DNA from: Acidimicrobiaceae bacterium | GTDB taxonomy: Bacteria > Actinomycetota > Acidimicrobiia > Acidimicrobiales > RAAP-2 | Length of the DNA: 59,285 nucleotides | NCBI GenBank assembly: GCA_025350565.1 | Contig: JANXXO010000039.1 | Span: forward strand, 1 to 59,285 | Reading direction: 5' to 3' | Shown here: positions 1 to 8,382 of the stretch, piece after piece | Numbering within the stretch: the first letter of the stretch is position 1 | Layout: every line of letters starts with the position of its first letter | Notes under the pieces: generated by a model | Databases searched by the model: none | The model's input: the letters and a program-made list of their open reading frames with translations, nothing else | What the model was told of the DNA's origin: nothing | Position numbers and translations under genes: made by a program

Positions 1-526
1 CGTACCTTGCGAATTTCGCCGCCGAACACTTCGCGGAAGTGCTGCACTTCCGGGTTGGCCTCAGCGCGCGTGGTGGCTTCGTTCTCGCGGCTGAAGCTTG
101 CGAGCCGGGCGACGGACGGCGGCGCGCCCGCTTCGACGGTGCCCGAGGTGAAGCGCAGTCGCAGGGGCTTGCCGAAAACCGCGCGCAAGGCCCGCTCGAA
201 GCCGCGGTCCTCGAAATACATCTGGTAAAGCTCGGGAGCCGCCACCTGGATGTCGCCGCCGTTCACGGCGATGCGCGCGTGTTCCACGGCGTCGGCGAGG
301 TGGACGGAACCCTGTTCCATAAGCCAGGCGTGCAGGCGGGTGCGGGCGTCCCCGGCGGGTGCCTCCGCGACGGTGGTGGTGGCCGCGCCGGAGGATGACT
401 GCGCTTCCGGTGGGCCGGCCTTGCGCGCCCGGTCGCGCTCAAACGGGGATGGCCCGGTGCGCGGCTGCGCCGCAACCGCGGGTGCCTCCGCGACGGAGGA
501 TGACTGCGCTTCGGGTGGGCCGGTCT
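1..526 (-). CDS. Partial C-terminus, DNA polymerase III gamma/tau-like (foreign-looking)
   Basis: Reading the minus strand from about 526 to 1 gives a clean open frame of about 175 codons that runs off the window edge. It starts with a low-complexity Pro/Ala/Ser linker holding two similar copies of a GPPEAQSSS motif. An alpha/beta-looking segment follows (TRLHAWLMEQGSVHLADAV), and the end motif EVQHFREVFGGEIRKVR resembles the extreme C-terminus of DnaX proteins as I remember them from Acidobacteria-like genomes. There is no start codon: the frame begins after an in-frame TGA at about 533, right at the junction with the next gene. The role would be clamp-loader and tau function, but only the tail is present. 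The assignment is moderate; that this frame is coding is firmer. Confidence 0.45.
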
Positions 527-535
527 TGCGTCAAC
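520..535. other. Chimeric junction between two unrelated coding frames
   Basis: On the minus strand the aldolase-like frame ends and the polymerase-like linker frame begins inside the same few bases, around GACGCAAGACC. The two frames are offset by one position. A short shared stretch (CGCA) occurs in both contexts. The linker unit reappears at about 390-425 as GCGCAAGGCC, so the same linker exists a second time without the aldolase fragment. This pattern fits an assembly join or a microhomology recombination. Confidence 0.55.
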
Positions 536-820
536 CATGGCCTCGGCCTCAGAGAGTTTGGCGCACGAGAGACCGACCGCTCCAGCTTCCAACTGACGTC
601 GGGCGATGAAGGCACACTTGTGCGACTTGAGGTGTGGGCGAAGGGCCACGCCACCGTGCCGCGCGGTTGCGGCCATGGTCTTGATGTTCTGGTCAAGCAG
701 TCCAAGGTCGCACAACAACGCTGGGGTCGCGATGAGGTTGCGAGAGTTCGCCTTTCCGAGTGCACGAAGCGCGGCCGCATTTGCGTACTTAGCTCGAAGG
801 GGTTGGCTCGATTTGCTCAT
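527..820 (-). pseudogene. Truncated D-threonine aldolase / DSD1-like PLP enzyme (N-terminus only)
   Basis: An ATG at 818-820 opens about 98 codons that match the N-terminal TIM barrel of the alanine racemase-fold PLP family (D-threonine aldolase, D-serine dehydratase DSD1). Visible landmarks are ATPALLCDLGLLDQNI, LRPHLKSHKC with the expected Schiff-base lysine, and GAVGLSCAKLSEAEAM. Intact members run to about 370 residues; here homology stops after MVDA at about 527. The frame then reads into an Arg/Pro-rich out-of-frame translation of the neighbouring polymerase-like linker. The catalytic C-terminal half is missing, so no enzyme can be made from this copy. A more upstream start at 871 is possible. 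No good Shine-Dalgarno sequence is seen. Confidence 0.6.
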
Positions 821-1092
821 CCGCACGAGACTACTGAGAACGAATTCGTGGACCGCTCGTGCCCGCCCCATAGAACGCAACCCGAAGTGGGCGCGCAATG
901 GACAGTCAAGGTTTGGGCACTGTGGCAGCAAAGTCGGTCGTTGATGGCGACGGCCGACACAGTCCCGAATGGAGCTGCGTGTCGGCGACGGGAGCTCCGT
1001 GTTACTGACCAGTAGGCGGACATTTCCCAGCGCAGCGTCACATTGTTCGCCGTCACGTTGCGTGTCGTCGCCCCAAGATTTTGCGCGAGTGC
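821..1092. other. Intergenic, no gene seen
   Basis: This stretch separates the truncated aldolase-like gene (leftward) from the carboxyltransferase gene (rightward). Both strands have open frames, but none shows recognisable protein character. It presumably holds divergent promoters. Confidence 0.4.
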
Positions 1093-1098
1093 CATAAT
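1093..1098 (+). promoter_or_regulatory. -10 box (CATAAT), leaderless-type promoter
   Basis: CATAAT ends 8 nt before the ATG at 1107 and no Shine-Dalgarno precedes that ATG. Transcription would start at or next to the start codon. No convincing -35 box is visible. Confidence 0.4.
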
Positions 1099-1106
1099 GG
1101 AAATTC

Positions 1107-2948
1107 ATGGCTGACCTTGCGAACTTCGACGAATCATCTCCCGAAGACGATCTCGATTCGAGACTTCTGGGCGAAGGCCATCCCGCTGGCCTACCAATTT
1201 TCCACGTTCCGATCGGCGCGCATCTCCGAAATCGGAAAAAGGTCAACAGTCCCTCGCAATTGCTTACCCTGCAAGAGCTGGTCAACTTCAAAGCGAGTCA
1301 CGGGCGATGGCACATCGCCAAGGACCTAGTTGGTTTAGTTCGTCGCGGCCACGGCGGCGAAGGCGATGAATCGTACGGCGACAAGCTTCGCCGCGAGCGT
1401 GGCAAGGGAAAGCTCGAGTCGTCGACGTACGGGCTCGCCACCATTGATGGACGTGAAGTCGTCCTGTACGCCATGAACTGGGACTTCTTCGCCGGCTCGC
1501 TTGGCGTCGTCTCGGGCGAGAAATTCCAAGCGGCCGCTGATCTCGCCATCGGTCGGAAGTTGCCCTTCGTGAGCGTCTACGCGTCGAGCGGGGTTCGCCA
1601 ACACGAAAATTTCGCCGGTCTGACGCAGATGACTCGAATGGTCGAGGCCATTCGTCTCTACAAGGACAAAGTCGACCTTCCTCACTTCGCGGTCCTACTC
1701 GGCAACGTGTGGGGAGGTGTGTCGGCCAGTGCCGTACCCAACGCCGACCTGGTACTCGCCACCTCGGGGACGAACTTCGGATTTGCGGGACCGAACGTCA
1801 TCGAGGCCTTCGAGGGGATCTCGGTGCCGACCGGTTCGCAAAGTGCCGAAGCGAACTTGCTTGATCGCAATATCGACGTCGTCCTCGCGGACGTGAACGA
1901 ACTCGTGTCGTATCTCGGCGCGGTGCTGAATTCAACGACGCGGCCCGACAAGCACCATCTACTTACCGCGGAGACGACGATGTTGATTCGCAACGTCACC
2001 GCGTCCGACCAACGACGAAGTTTCGACTTTGGGCCGGTGGGCATTTACGGACCGAGTTTCGACGACATGAAGGGGGCGACACCGGTACCGGCCGCGGCGC
2101 CTCGCCAAGCCCACGTGAGCAGTGACGCCGACGCCCTGGTCGAGCAGTACCAAGACCTCATGACCGACGCCAACCGGGTCGATCTCGAGTTCATCGTCCG
2201 CTACGCCTTCACGGAAGCGACGGCCGTCTACAACTTCGTGCAGGAGGCGGAGGTCAAGCGCTACCCGGCAATAGTCGGCGCCTTCGCGAAGATTGGTGCT
2301 CAGCCATTCGTGATCGTGGGTACGCAGCCGTCGTATCAACGCTTTGGCGACACCGTCATCAAGCGGCCCTCCAATCCCGGTCCCGAGGACTTCGCCTTCA
2401 TGGAGCGAATGCTCGAAATGGGCGAACGACTCCATCTGCCCGCGCTCTTCGTCACCGACACACTTGGGGCCAAGCCCACGCTCGAGAGTGAGCGCCGAGG
2501 GCAGTCGCGCGCCATCGCACGATCCATTCTGAGGGGGATTGACTACTCCGAACCGGTGATCTCGCTCGTGGCGGGCGCACTCGGCAGCGGCGGAGGATTG
2601 GCCACCACCCCAATGGCAGACCACGTCATCATGCTCGAAAAGGCCATGGCCTACGTGGCCGAGCCGCGCTCCGCGGCTTCGATTCTTTACAAGACACCGA
2701 ACCCCACGCGCGAGCAAGTGCAGACGACGCTCGCCACGATGCGTTCAACGGCGAAAGACCAACTGGACCTCGGACTCATTGACGAAGTGATAGCCGAGGA
2801 TCTCAACCCATTCGTGACGGTGGAGCGACTCAACGCCTCGATCATGCGCTCGTACGTCGAGTTGGCGCAACTCTCCGAACGAAAGCTCCGCGCTCGGCGC
2901 CAGGAGCGAATCCGCGGTCTTCGCGCCTTCGAGATCATTCAGGATTGA
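1107..2948 (+). CDS. Fused acetyl-CoA carboxylase carboxyltransferase (beta + alpha halves)
   Basis: The 613-residue product carries both carboxyltransferase halves in one chain. They transfer the carboxyl group from biotin carrier to acetyl-CoA (or another acyl-CoA) to feed fatty acid synthesis. Residues about 60-270 match AccD (GLATIDGREVVLYAMNWDFF, GGVSASAV, FGFAGPNVIEAFEG). Residues about 340-600 match AccA (RFGDTVIKRPSNPGPEDF, LFVTDTLGAKPTLESERRG, AEPRSAASILYKT, LGLIDEVIAEDL). The N-terminal CxxC zinc ribbon of classical AccD is absent; no cysteine pairs occur before residue 60. No biotin carboxylase or BCCP gene lies nearby. The gene stands alone and converges on a minus-strand operon. 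An acyl-CoA other than acetyl-CoA is possible. Confidence 0.8.
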   Translation: MADLANFDESSPEDDLDSRLLGEGHPAGLPIFHVPIGAHLRNRKKVNSPSQLLTLQELVNFKASHGRWHIAKDLVGLVRRGHGGEGDESYGDKLRRERGKGKLESSTYGLATIDGREVVLYAMNWDFFAGSLGVVSGEKFQAAADLAIGRKLPFVSVYASSGVRQHENFAGLTQMTRMVEAIRLYKDKVDLPHFAVLLGNVWGGVSASAVPNADLVLATSGTNFGFAGPNVIEAFEGISVPTGSQSAEANLLDRNIDVVLADVNELVSYLGAVLNSTTRPDKHHLLTAETTMLIRNVTASDQRRSFDFGPVGIYGPSFDDMKGATPVPAAAPRQAHVSSDADALVEQYQDLMTDANRVDLEFIVRYAFTEATAVYNFVQEAEVKRYPAIVGAFAKIGAQPFVIVGTQPSYQRFGDTVIKRPSNPGPEDFAFMERMLEMGERLHLPALFVTDTLGAKPTLESERRGQSRAIARSILRGIDYSEPVISLVAGALGSGGGLATTPMADHVIMLEKAMAYVAEPRSAASILYKTPNPTREQVQTTLATMRSTAKDQLDLGLIDEVIAEDLNPFVTVERLNASIMRSYVELAQLSERKLRARRQERIRGLRAFEIIQD

Positions 2949-2951
2949 TCT

Positions 2952-2971
2952 CGTTGCCACAGGTGGCAACG
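2952..2971. other. Short inverted repeat after the carboxyltransferase stop
   Basis: Arms CGTTGCCAC and GTGGCAACG are separated by two bases, a few nt after the stop codon at 2948. No T-run follows on the plus strand, so it is only a weak candidate terminator. Confidence 0.3.
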
Positions 2972-2981
2972 GAAACGGGCG

Positions 2982-3161
2982 TTACTTGCTCAGAGAAATC
3001 GATCGCAAGATCGAACGAGTGAACGAATTCGTCCGCGCGTAGACCTTTCTACGCGCGTAACGCTTGCCGTACGCGACAGGTCCGTGCGAGGCCGCCTCGA
3101 TGTTGCCCATGAGCCGAGCGTCACGGTACAACTCGCTTCGCAGGCTCCGATGGCGGGCCAT
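2982..3161 (-). CDS. Small highly basic protein, unknown function
   Basis: A 59-residue frame from ATG 3161, extremely rich in Arg, Lys and Ser. The N-terminus (MARHRSLRSELYRDARLMG) and the RRKVYAR segment recall small actinobacterial or phage proteins of about 60 residues of the type R-S-x-L-Y-R-x-A-R that have no known function. No cysteines, signal peptide or membrane segment are present. No Shine-Dalgarno is apparent. A perfect 10-bp inverted repeat (3034-3057) lies inside the frame, so the region could instead be a structured RNA or terminator tail. Nucleic-acid binding would fit its charge but is inference. Confidence 0.45.
   Translation of the reverse strand: MARHRSLRSELYRDARLMGNIEAASHGPVAYGKRYARRKVYARTNSFTRSILRSISLSK
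3034..3057. repeat. Perfect 10-bp inverted repeat
   Basis: Arms CGCGCGTAGA (3034-3043) and TCTACGCGCG (3048-3057) flank a 4-nt loop. There is no T-run after it on either strand. It lies within the small basic ORF. Confidence 0.6.
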
Positions 3162-3210
3162 CAACCGGACGATCGTGGAGACGAACGAGCGCGATCACGA
3201 TGCTGCCCAA

Positions 3211-3253
3211 AACGAAGACGACCCCGGTGCACGGCACCGGGGTCGTCTTCGTT
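3211..3253 (-). terminator. Strong hairpin terminator after the liv-type operon
   Basis: Perfect 20-bp arms at 3211-3230 and 3234-3253 are separated by ACG. The right arm begins 15 nt beyond the stop codon (3268) of the minus-strand binding-protein gene. On the minus strand a short TTTT follows the stem. It may also stop plus-strand transcription from the carboxyltransferase gene. Confidence 0.75.
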
Positions 3254-3267
3254 GAACACGAAACGTG

Positions 3268-4617
3268 TTACTTGAGCCAAGCGGGAATGCCGTGACTCAA
3301 CGTCTTGGCGACGGTGACCTTGCCGTCCACGCCGCTGTCGGCGGTGTACACGGTGCCAGTGAGCGGCTTCGTCGCAGAAGCGCTAATGACCGTCGTGAGG
3401 TACCCACCGTTGAGACCCTGATGGTTCGCCGCCGTGTAGCGCAACGGCAACAGCGATGGTGTCTGGGAGAACGTGACACTTTGCAGTGTCTTCAAGAAGC
3501 TGGCTCGAGTGAGATTCTTGCCCGTGGCCTTCAACGCTTCCACCACCGCCACGCCATAGGACGCGCCGTAGGCGATGTTGCCGTTCAGGACGCTCGAGGA
3601 CGTGAAACCCGGGAAGTCGGCCGAGTCGGCCTGGATGACTTTGTAGATCCAGGGGATCCACGGACTGTTCGTCGTGGTCGTCGGCAGGTAGCTGAACGTG
3701 ATGGCGCCGATCTCAGGGTCGGTGGGAACCTTGCCCACGAACGGGGCATCGACCGTCTGGGGGTCCGAGCCGACGCTCGAGATGACCCAGTGCGGCGAGT
3801 AGCCCAGCTGGAGGGCTGCGCCTAGCGCGGCGTCAGTTGCCCCGGGGATGGTGTCCAACACGACGACCGTGCACTTCTTCGCCTGGAAGTCCGCAATGTA
3901 CGGTCCGAAAGAGGTGCCGTTGGTGGCTACCAAGTCGGGAACCGAATAGAGGTCTGCCGAGAGTGGCTTCACTCCGCCCGCGATCAAACCAGCCAGTCCG
4001 TCTTGGCCGAAGTCGTCACCCTGTCCTAAGAAGCAGACGTTGGCGCCCGAGTAGGTGGTCTTGATGTACTTCGCGAAGATCTTGCTCTCCTCGTTGTAAC
4101 TGGGTTGCCACCCGTAAAGACCCGGGTACGTGTGGGGGTTGTTCCAGTCGCGCGAACCGGACGCGACGAACAACTGCGGTACGCCATTGCTCTTCAAGAG
4201 GGCGCGCACCGAGTCTTGCGTCGGCGTGCCGAGGGAACCGACGGTCGCGAAGACCGGGACGCCCAGCAGGGCGTGCGTCTCCGTGGCCGTACTCGGGTTG
4301 GTGACGGTGCAGCCGAAGCCCGGGGTGCCGTAGCAGTCGTCCTTGATCACGTACTTGATCTTTCGACCGAAGACGCCGCCGTGACTGTCCACGTACTTGA
4401 AGACGGCGTTCGCCGCTTTGGCTACTTGGTTGTAGCCCGAGGACGCGATGCCCGTCAGGGGCTCGGTCGCTCCCAAGGTGATCTGGTTGGCGGTAACGCC
4501 TGGTACCTTCGCACTCGACGCTCCGGCGCTGACGATCGACGTGCCTGCGGTGACGAGACCCAGGCACAGCAGCATCGCCGTCCCGGTAATCGTCACGCGA
4601 CGTGTTTTGGTGGTCAT
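3268..4617 (-). CDS. Branched-chain amino acid-type ABC transporter substrate-binding protein
   Basis: A 449-residue secreted binding protein of the LivK/periplasmic-binding-protein-6 family. An N-terminal basic-hydrophobic signal (residues about 1-32) ends near VSAGASSA. The mature start ANQITLGATEPLTG and features such as GQGDDFGQDGLAG are typical of the fold. No lipobox cysteine follows the signal, although a Cys at about 19 lies inside the hydrophobic stretch. A Shine-Dalgarno GGGAG lies about 9 nt upstream. It is the last gene of a minus-strand cluster with two permeases and two ATPases, so it should deliver an amino acid or another small carboxylic compound. The true ligand cannot be read from sequence. 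Confidence 0.8.
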   Translation of the reverse strand: MTTKTRRVTITGTAMLLCLGLVTAGTSIVSAGASSAKVPGVTANQITLGATEPLTGIASSGYNQVAKAANAVFKYVDSHGGVFGRKIKYVIKDDCYGTPGFGCTVTNPSTATETHALLGVPVFATVGSLGTPTQDSVRALLKSNGVPQLFVASGSRDWNNPHTYPGLYGWQPSYNEESKIFAKYIKTTYSGANVCFLGQGDDFGQDGLAGLIAGGVKPLSADLYSVPDLVATNGTSFGPYIADFQAKKCTVVVLDTIPGATDAALGAALQLGYSPHWVISSVGSDPQTVDAPFVGKVPTDPEIGAITFSYLPTTTTNSPWIPWIYKVIQADSADFPGFTSSSVLNGNIAYGASYGVAVVEALKATGKNLTRASFLKTLQSVTFSQTPSLLPLRYTAANHQGLNGGYLTTVISASATKPLTGTVYTADSGVDGKVTVAKTLSHGIPAWLK

Positions 4618-4685
4618 TCTTTGTGTCTCCCTTTTATCAGAACTCTTAGGGCGTGAGCGTAGGCGTCACGCAAAGTAGTTGCAAG

Positions 4686-5885
4686 TCACCCCGGGGGTCG
4701 AGAACGCATTCGATGCCAGAAATGGCGCACGGCACCGGCAATTCCGAACGGGGCAAAGAGCATTGTCAGAATCAGCAGGCCGCCGAAGATAATGCCGTTG
4801 AGTTGGCTCGCGACGTTACCCTGAGGATTGAGTCCCGTGTGGGTCGTTATCCACGAGATGACGCTCGTCGAAAAGGCATAGACGACGCCTCCGATGAGGG
4901 CTCCCGAGATCGTGCCGATGCCACCGATGACGATCAACGACAGGATCGTGACCGACAGGGCGAAGGAGTAGGTCGATGGCGAGACCGAATTGTCGATCAC
5001 GGTAAGTAAGGCCCCGCCAAGCGCGGCGTAGGCCGAGGACACGATGAACGCGACCACCCGGGCGCGCGGAAGCGAAATTCCCACGAGTTCGGCGGCGACA
5101 TCGTTGTCACGGATGAGTCGCATCGACCGTCCCGTGCGACTTGCGAACAGATTGGCCATGAAGAAGAACGCGACGCCCGCCACCACGATGGCAACGTCGG
5201 TGATGTAGAGCGTGGTGGTCGTGAGCGGTGACGTGCCAGCGTGGTAGAACCCGTCGAGCCAGCGCGGCGCTATCCACGCGGTGGGCAACTGCAATCCCGA
5301 ATCGCCACCGGTCCACGAACTGAACGAACTGAGGATGAATGTGAAGGCCACCGCGAAGGCCAAGGTCATGCCGGCCAAATACGGACCCCGGAGTCGTGTG
5401 GCCGGGAGTCCGAGTAGTAGTCCGACGAGTGCACCGCTCGCGATGGCAATCAAGAGTGAGAAGACAATGGGCGTCGTCGCGTGATGATTCGCCCAGATCG
5501 CCATAGTGAAGGCCCCGACGCCCATGAACGCTCCGTTGCCGAGTGAAATCTGTCCCGAGGCGCCGGTCAAGAAGGAGAGCCCGAGCAACACGATGGACAT
5601 CGCCGCGCCCGTGGCGAGGTTGAAGTTCGTGCTCGAGCTGAAGAAGAAGGTCAAAAAGATGGCCACGTCGAGACCCAGCAGCGTCAGCAACGCGCGTGCG
5701 ACGACGGGGTGGCGCGTCTTGAGTTCCGGGACACTCACGATGAACGCGCACGCGATGGCCAGGTCGATGGCGACGCTGAGAGCGACGCCCACTCGCGTGC
5801 TCGACGCGGTCGCGAGTACGACGATGGTCACCACGAGGGCGAGCGCGATGGCGCTCGGTACTCGGCGCGCGGCGAGGAGTTTCAT
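4686..5885 (-). CDS. Branched-chain amino acid-type ABC permease (LivM family)
   Basis: A 399-residue multi-spanning membrane protein. Hydrophobic segments fill the N-terminal third, and the LivM core motifs GQISLGNGAFMGVGAF and GGIGTISGALIGGVVY are visible. The start ATG at 5885 overlaps the stop of the LivH-like gene by one base (TGATG), so translation is coupled. It pairs with the LivH-like permease to form the membrane channel of the importer. A longer open frame upstream is only the shadow of livH. Confidence 0.8.
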   Translation of the reverse strand: MKLLAARRVPSAIALALVVTIVVLATASSTRVGVALSVAIDLAIACAFIVSVPELKTRHPVVARALLTLLGLDVAIFLTFFFSSSTNFNLATGAAMSIVLLGLSFLTGASGQISLGNGAFMGVGAFTMAIWANHHATTPIVFSLLIAIASGALVGLLLGLPATRLRGPYLAGMTLAFAVAFTFILSSFSSWTGGDSGLQLPTAWIAPRWLDGFYHAGTSPLTTTTLYITDVAIVVAGVAFFFMANLFASRTGRSMRLIRDNDVAAELVGISLPRARVVAFIVSSAYAALGGALLTVIDNSVSPSTYSFALSVTILSLIVIGGIGTISGALIGGVVYAFSTSVISWITTHTGLNPQGNVASQLNGIIFGGLLILTMLFAPFGIAGAVRHFWHRMRSRPPG

Positions 5886-6784
5886 CAGACGCGTCTCTGA
5901 GTGCTTTTGGTGAAGACGCCGCTCGGTCGTACCATCAGGGACACGACGAGCATGGCGAGGGCAACCATGATTACGGCGTTCTGGTTCACGTAGTCGGTGA
6001 CGAACTGATTGACGATGCCGAGCAGCACACCGGCGACGATTGCTCCGATAGGACTCTCGAGACCGCCAATGGCGGCAGCGATGAAGCCGTAAGCGAAGAT
6101 CCCGTCCATCACCGTGGGCGTCAATCCGGAGAAGAAATTCGTCGAGACCAGTATCGCGGTGATAACGCCCACGGCGGTTGACAGCATCCAACCCAACGTG
6201 AGGAGTCGCCCTACGCGCACGCCCAGCAAGCGCGACACCTCCGGGGCCAACGCCGAGGCGCGAAGTTGTAGTCCCAGCTTGGTGAACCGGAATAGCGCGG
6301 CCACCAGGGCCATCACCAGAACTGCCGTGACGATCTCGTAGACCGTGAAGGGGGAGAGCGCGAAGGGCTTGCCGGCCAATTGCCAGTGGATTGACGAGAA
6401 GGGGCTCGGCAAACTGCGCGGCGTCGACGACCAGATCGCGGCCGCGACCGCTTCGAGCACGATGAGGAAACCGACCATAACCACGATCGGATTGATTTCC
6501 GGCTTACCGTAGAGCCTTCGCACGAGGATCCGCTCGGTCAGACCGCCGAGCATGAGTCCGGCGATGACGCACGCCGCGACGCACGCCCAGTAGCCGAAGT
6601 GATACGACAACAGAGCGAAGCCGACGTAGGTCGCGAACATCGGCATCGCGCCTTGCGCGAAGTTGAGCACGCCGGTGGAACGCCAGATGAGCACGAGGCT
6701 GAGGGCCACCAGTCCGAACGTGACGCCATTGGTCAATCCGCCGAGGATGTCCGTCACGACGCGAGAGGTGAGGAACGGGTCCAT
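5885..6784 (-). CDS. Branched-chain amino acid-type ABC permease (LivH family)
   Basis: A 299-residue integral membrane protein with LivH landmarks LTNGVTFGLVALSLVLIWR, GVLNFAQGAMPMFATY and a C-terminal GGLESPIGAIVAGVLLG. The start ATG at 6784 overlaps the stop of the LivF-like ATPase gene by one base. It forms the second half of the translocation channel with the LivM-like protein. Upstream in-frame codons lie inside the ATPase gene and are not used. Confidence 0.8.
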   Translation of the reverse strand: MDPFLTSRVVTDILGGLTNGVTFGLVALSLVLIWRSTGVLNFAQGAMPMFATYVGFALLSYHFGYWACVAACVIAGLMLGGLTERILVRRLYGKPEINPIVVMVGFLIVLEAVAAAIWSSTPRSLPSPFSSIHWQLAGKPFALSPFTVYEIVTAVLVMALVAALFRFTKLGLQLRASALAPEVSRLLGVRVGRLLTLGWMLSTAVGVITAILVSTNFFSGLTPTVMDGIFAYGFIAAAIGGLESPIGAIVAGVLLGIVNQFVTDYVNQNAVIMVALAMLVVSLMVRPSGVFTKSTQRRV

Positions 6785-7491
6785 CACTCCACCAGTCCAA
6801 GGTAGTACTGGCGGAGATTCTCGTCTTCGGCCACGGTTGACGCGACGTCGTTCGCGACCACGCTGCCGACGTGCAAGACCACGGCGTGATGGGCGATTCG
6901 CAGCGCCGACGAGGCGTTTTGTTCGACGAGGATCACCGTGAGGTCGCGGGACTCGCACAGGGAACGGATCGTGAGCATGAGCTGGGCGGTCACGAGCGGA
7001 GCCAATCCCAGTGACGGTTCGTCGAGCAAGAGCACGGAAGGTTCAGCGATCAAAGCTCGAGCCATTGCGAGCATCTGTCGTTCGCCGCCGGACAGTTTCG
7101 CCGCGTGTTGCTTGCGTCGTTCGCCCAGTACCGGGAACTGTTCGTACTGCTCTTCTAGACCCTTTTGCAGATTGACCTTGGCCATCATCGCGCCCAGTCG
7201 AAGGTTCTCCTCAACCGTGAACTCGCCAATGACGCCTCGACCTTCGGGGACGTGGCCGACACCCATGCGCGCGATGTCCTCGGTCTTCTTGTGTACGAGT
7301 GCCTGTCCATCCATGAGAATCGTGCCCGACGTGGGTTCCTCCAGTCCGCTGATGGTGCGGAGCAACGTGGTCTTGCCGGCGCCATTGGCGCCAAGTACCG
7401 CGGTGATTTGTCCCGTTTCGGCGAGGAAGGTCACGTCACGAAGTGCCTGGACCGCGCCGAAAGAGACCGACAGATTGTCGATGGTGATCAT
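6784..7491 (-). CDS. livF: ABC transporter ATP-binding protein (LivF family)
   Basis: A 235-residue ATPase. Walker A GANGAGKT is at residues 34-41, the signature LSGGE at 133-137, and Walker B VLLLDEP at about 153-159 with the catalytic Glu present. VGHVPEGRGVIGEFTVEENL and SLGLAPLV are diagnostic of LivF. It should power the importer together with the LivG-like ATPase, whose gene overlaps its start by 4 bp. Confidence 0.85.
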   Translation of the reverse strand: MITIDNLSVSFGAVQALRDVTFLAETGQITAVLGANGAGKTTLLRTISGLEEPTSGTILMDGQALVHKKTEDIARMGVGHVPEGRGVIGEFTVEENLRLGAMMAKVNLQKGLEEQYEQFPVLGERRKQHAAKLSGGERQMLAMARALIAEPSVLLLDEPSLGLAPLVTAQLMLTIRSLCESRDLTVILVEQNASSALRIAHHAVVLHVGSVVANDVASTVAEDENLRQYYLGLVE

Positions 7492-8264
7492 TCGTTCACC
7501 CCGAGGTACGCCTCGATGACGGCTTCATTCTCGCGAACCTCTGACGGTGAACCGCTGGCGATGACTTCGCCGAAGTTGAGCACCACCAGACGATTCACTA
7601 GCGGCATCACGAACTCCATGTCGTGTTCAACGAGCAGCACCCCCATGGTGGCTCGCAGTTCCACGATGAGCCGGGCGAAATCGTCGAGTTCGGACTCGTC
7701 GAGACCCGACGCTGGTTCATCGAGCATCAGCAACGTCGGCTCGCTCATCAGCGCGCGAGCTACCGAGACCTTTTTCGCGATGCCGTAGGGGATGGCCGAA
7801 GGGAGGCGGTCCGCCATGTCGGCAATGTTTAGACGCTCGAGCATCGTCCGGGCGTCGTCGCGCAGCCTCCGTTCCGATCGAACCTCTTTGGGCAAGGAGA
7901 GGAAACTGGCAAAGAATCCGCCGCTCGGTCGTAGATGCCCGCCGGCCATCACGTTCTCCAACACGCTGCAATGGGGAAACAGACCGACCCCCTGAAGGGT
8001 ACGTGCGACGCCGGCGTGCACCAACTGGTTCGGACGTAGATTCGACTTCTTGGCGGTGGGGTAGTGGACGTGCCCCGTGCTGGGCTTGACGAAGCCGCAG
8101 GCGACGTTGAAGGCCGTGGTCTTGCCGGCGCCGTTGGGTCCAATCAAACCGACGATCTCCCCTGACGAGACATCGAAGGAGACATCATCGAGCGCTCGGA
8201 GTCCCTCGAAGTGTACGGAAACATGATCGAGGGCGATGAGCGGCAATTCGGGGCCCGGCGACAT
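7488..8264 (-). CDS. livG: ABC transporter ATP-binding protein (LivG family)
   Basis: A 258-residue ATPase and first gene of the importer operon. Walker A GPNGAGKT is at 42-49 and Walker B LLMLDEP at about 178-184. The signature region reads AIPYGIAKK instead of the usual LSYGQQ of LivG proteins, a clear departure at the ABC signature. The C-terminal motif VLLVEHDMEFVM carries the switch histidine. A TAACGT hexamer 8 nt before the ATG suggests a leaderless promoter for the operon. Confidence 0.8.
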   Translation of the reverse strand: MSPGPELPLIALDHVSVHFEGLRALDDVSFDVSSGEIVGLIGPNGAGKTTAFNVACGFVKPSTGHVHYPTAKKSNLRPNQLVHAGVARTLQGVGLFPHCSVLENVMAGGHLRPSGGFFASFLSLPKEVRSERRLRDDARTMLERLNIADMADRLPSAIPYGIAKKVSVARALMSEPTLLMLDEPASGLDESELDDFARLIVELRATMGVLLVEHDMEFVMPLVNRLVVLNFGEVIASGSPSEVRENEAVIEAYLGVNE

Positions 8265-8382
8265 ATTGCACGACGTTACCTGTTGTGGGCGAGGTGGTGT
8301 TCCGGCCGCGGAATGCTTCGGTGCCGTGGACGGCTAGTCGACGGGTCATCGGGACGCACGAGGTCGTGAAGGACCGCTCGCG

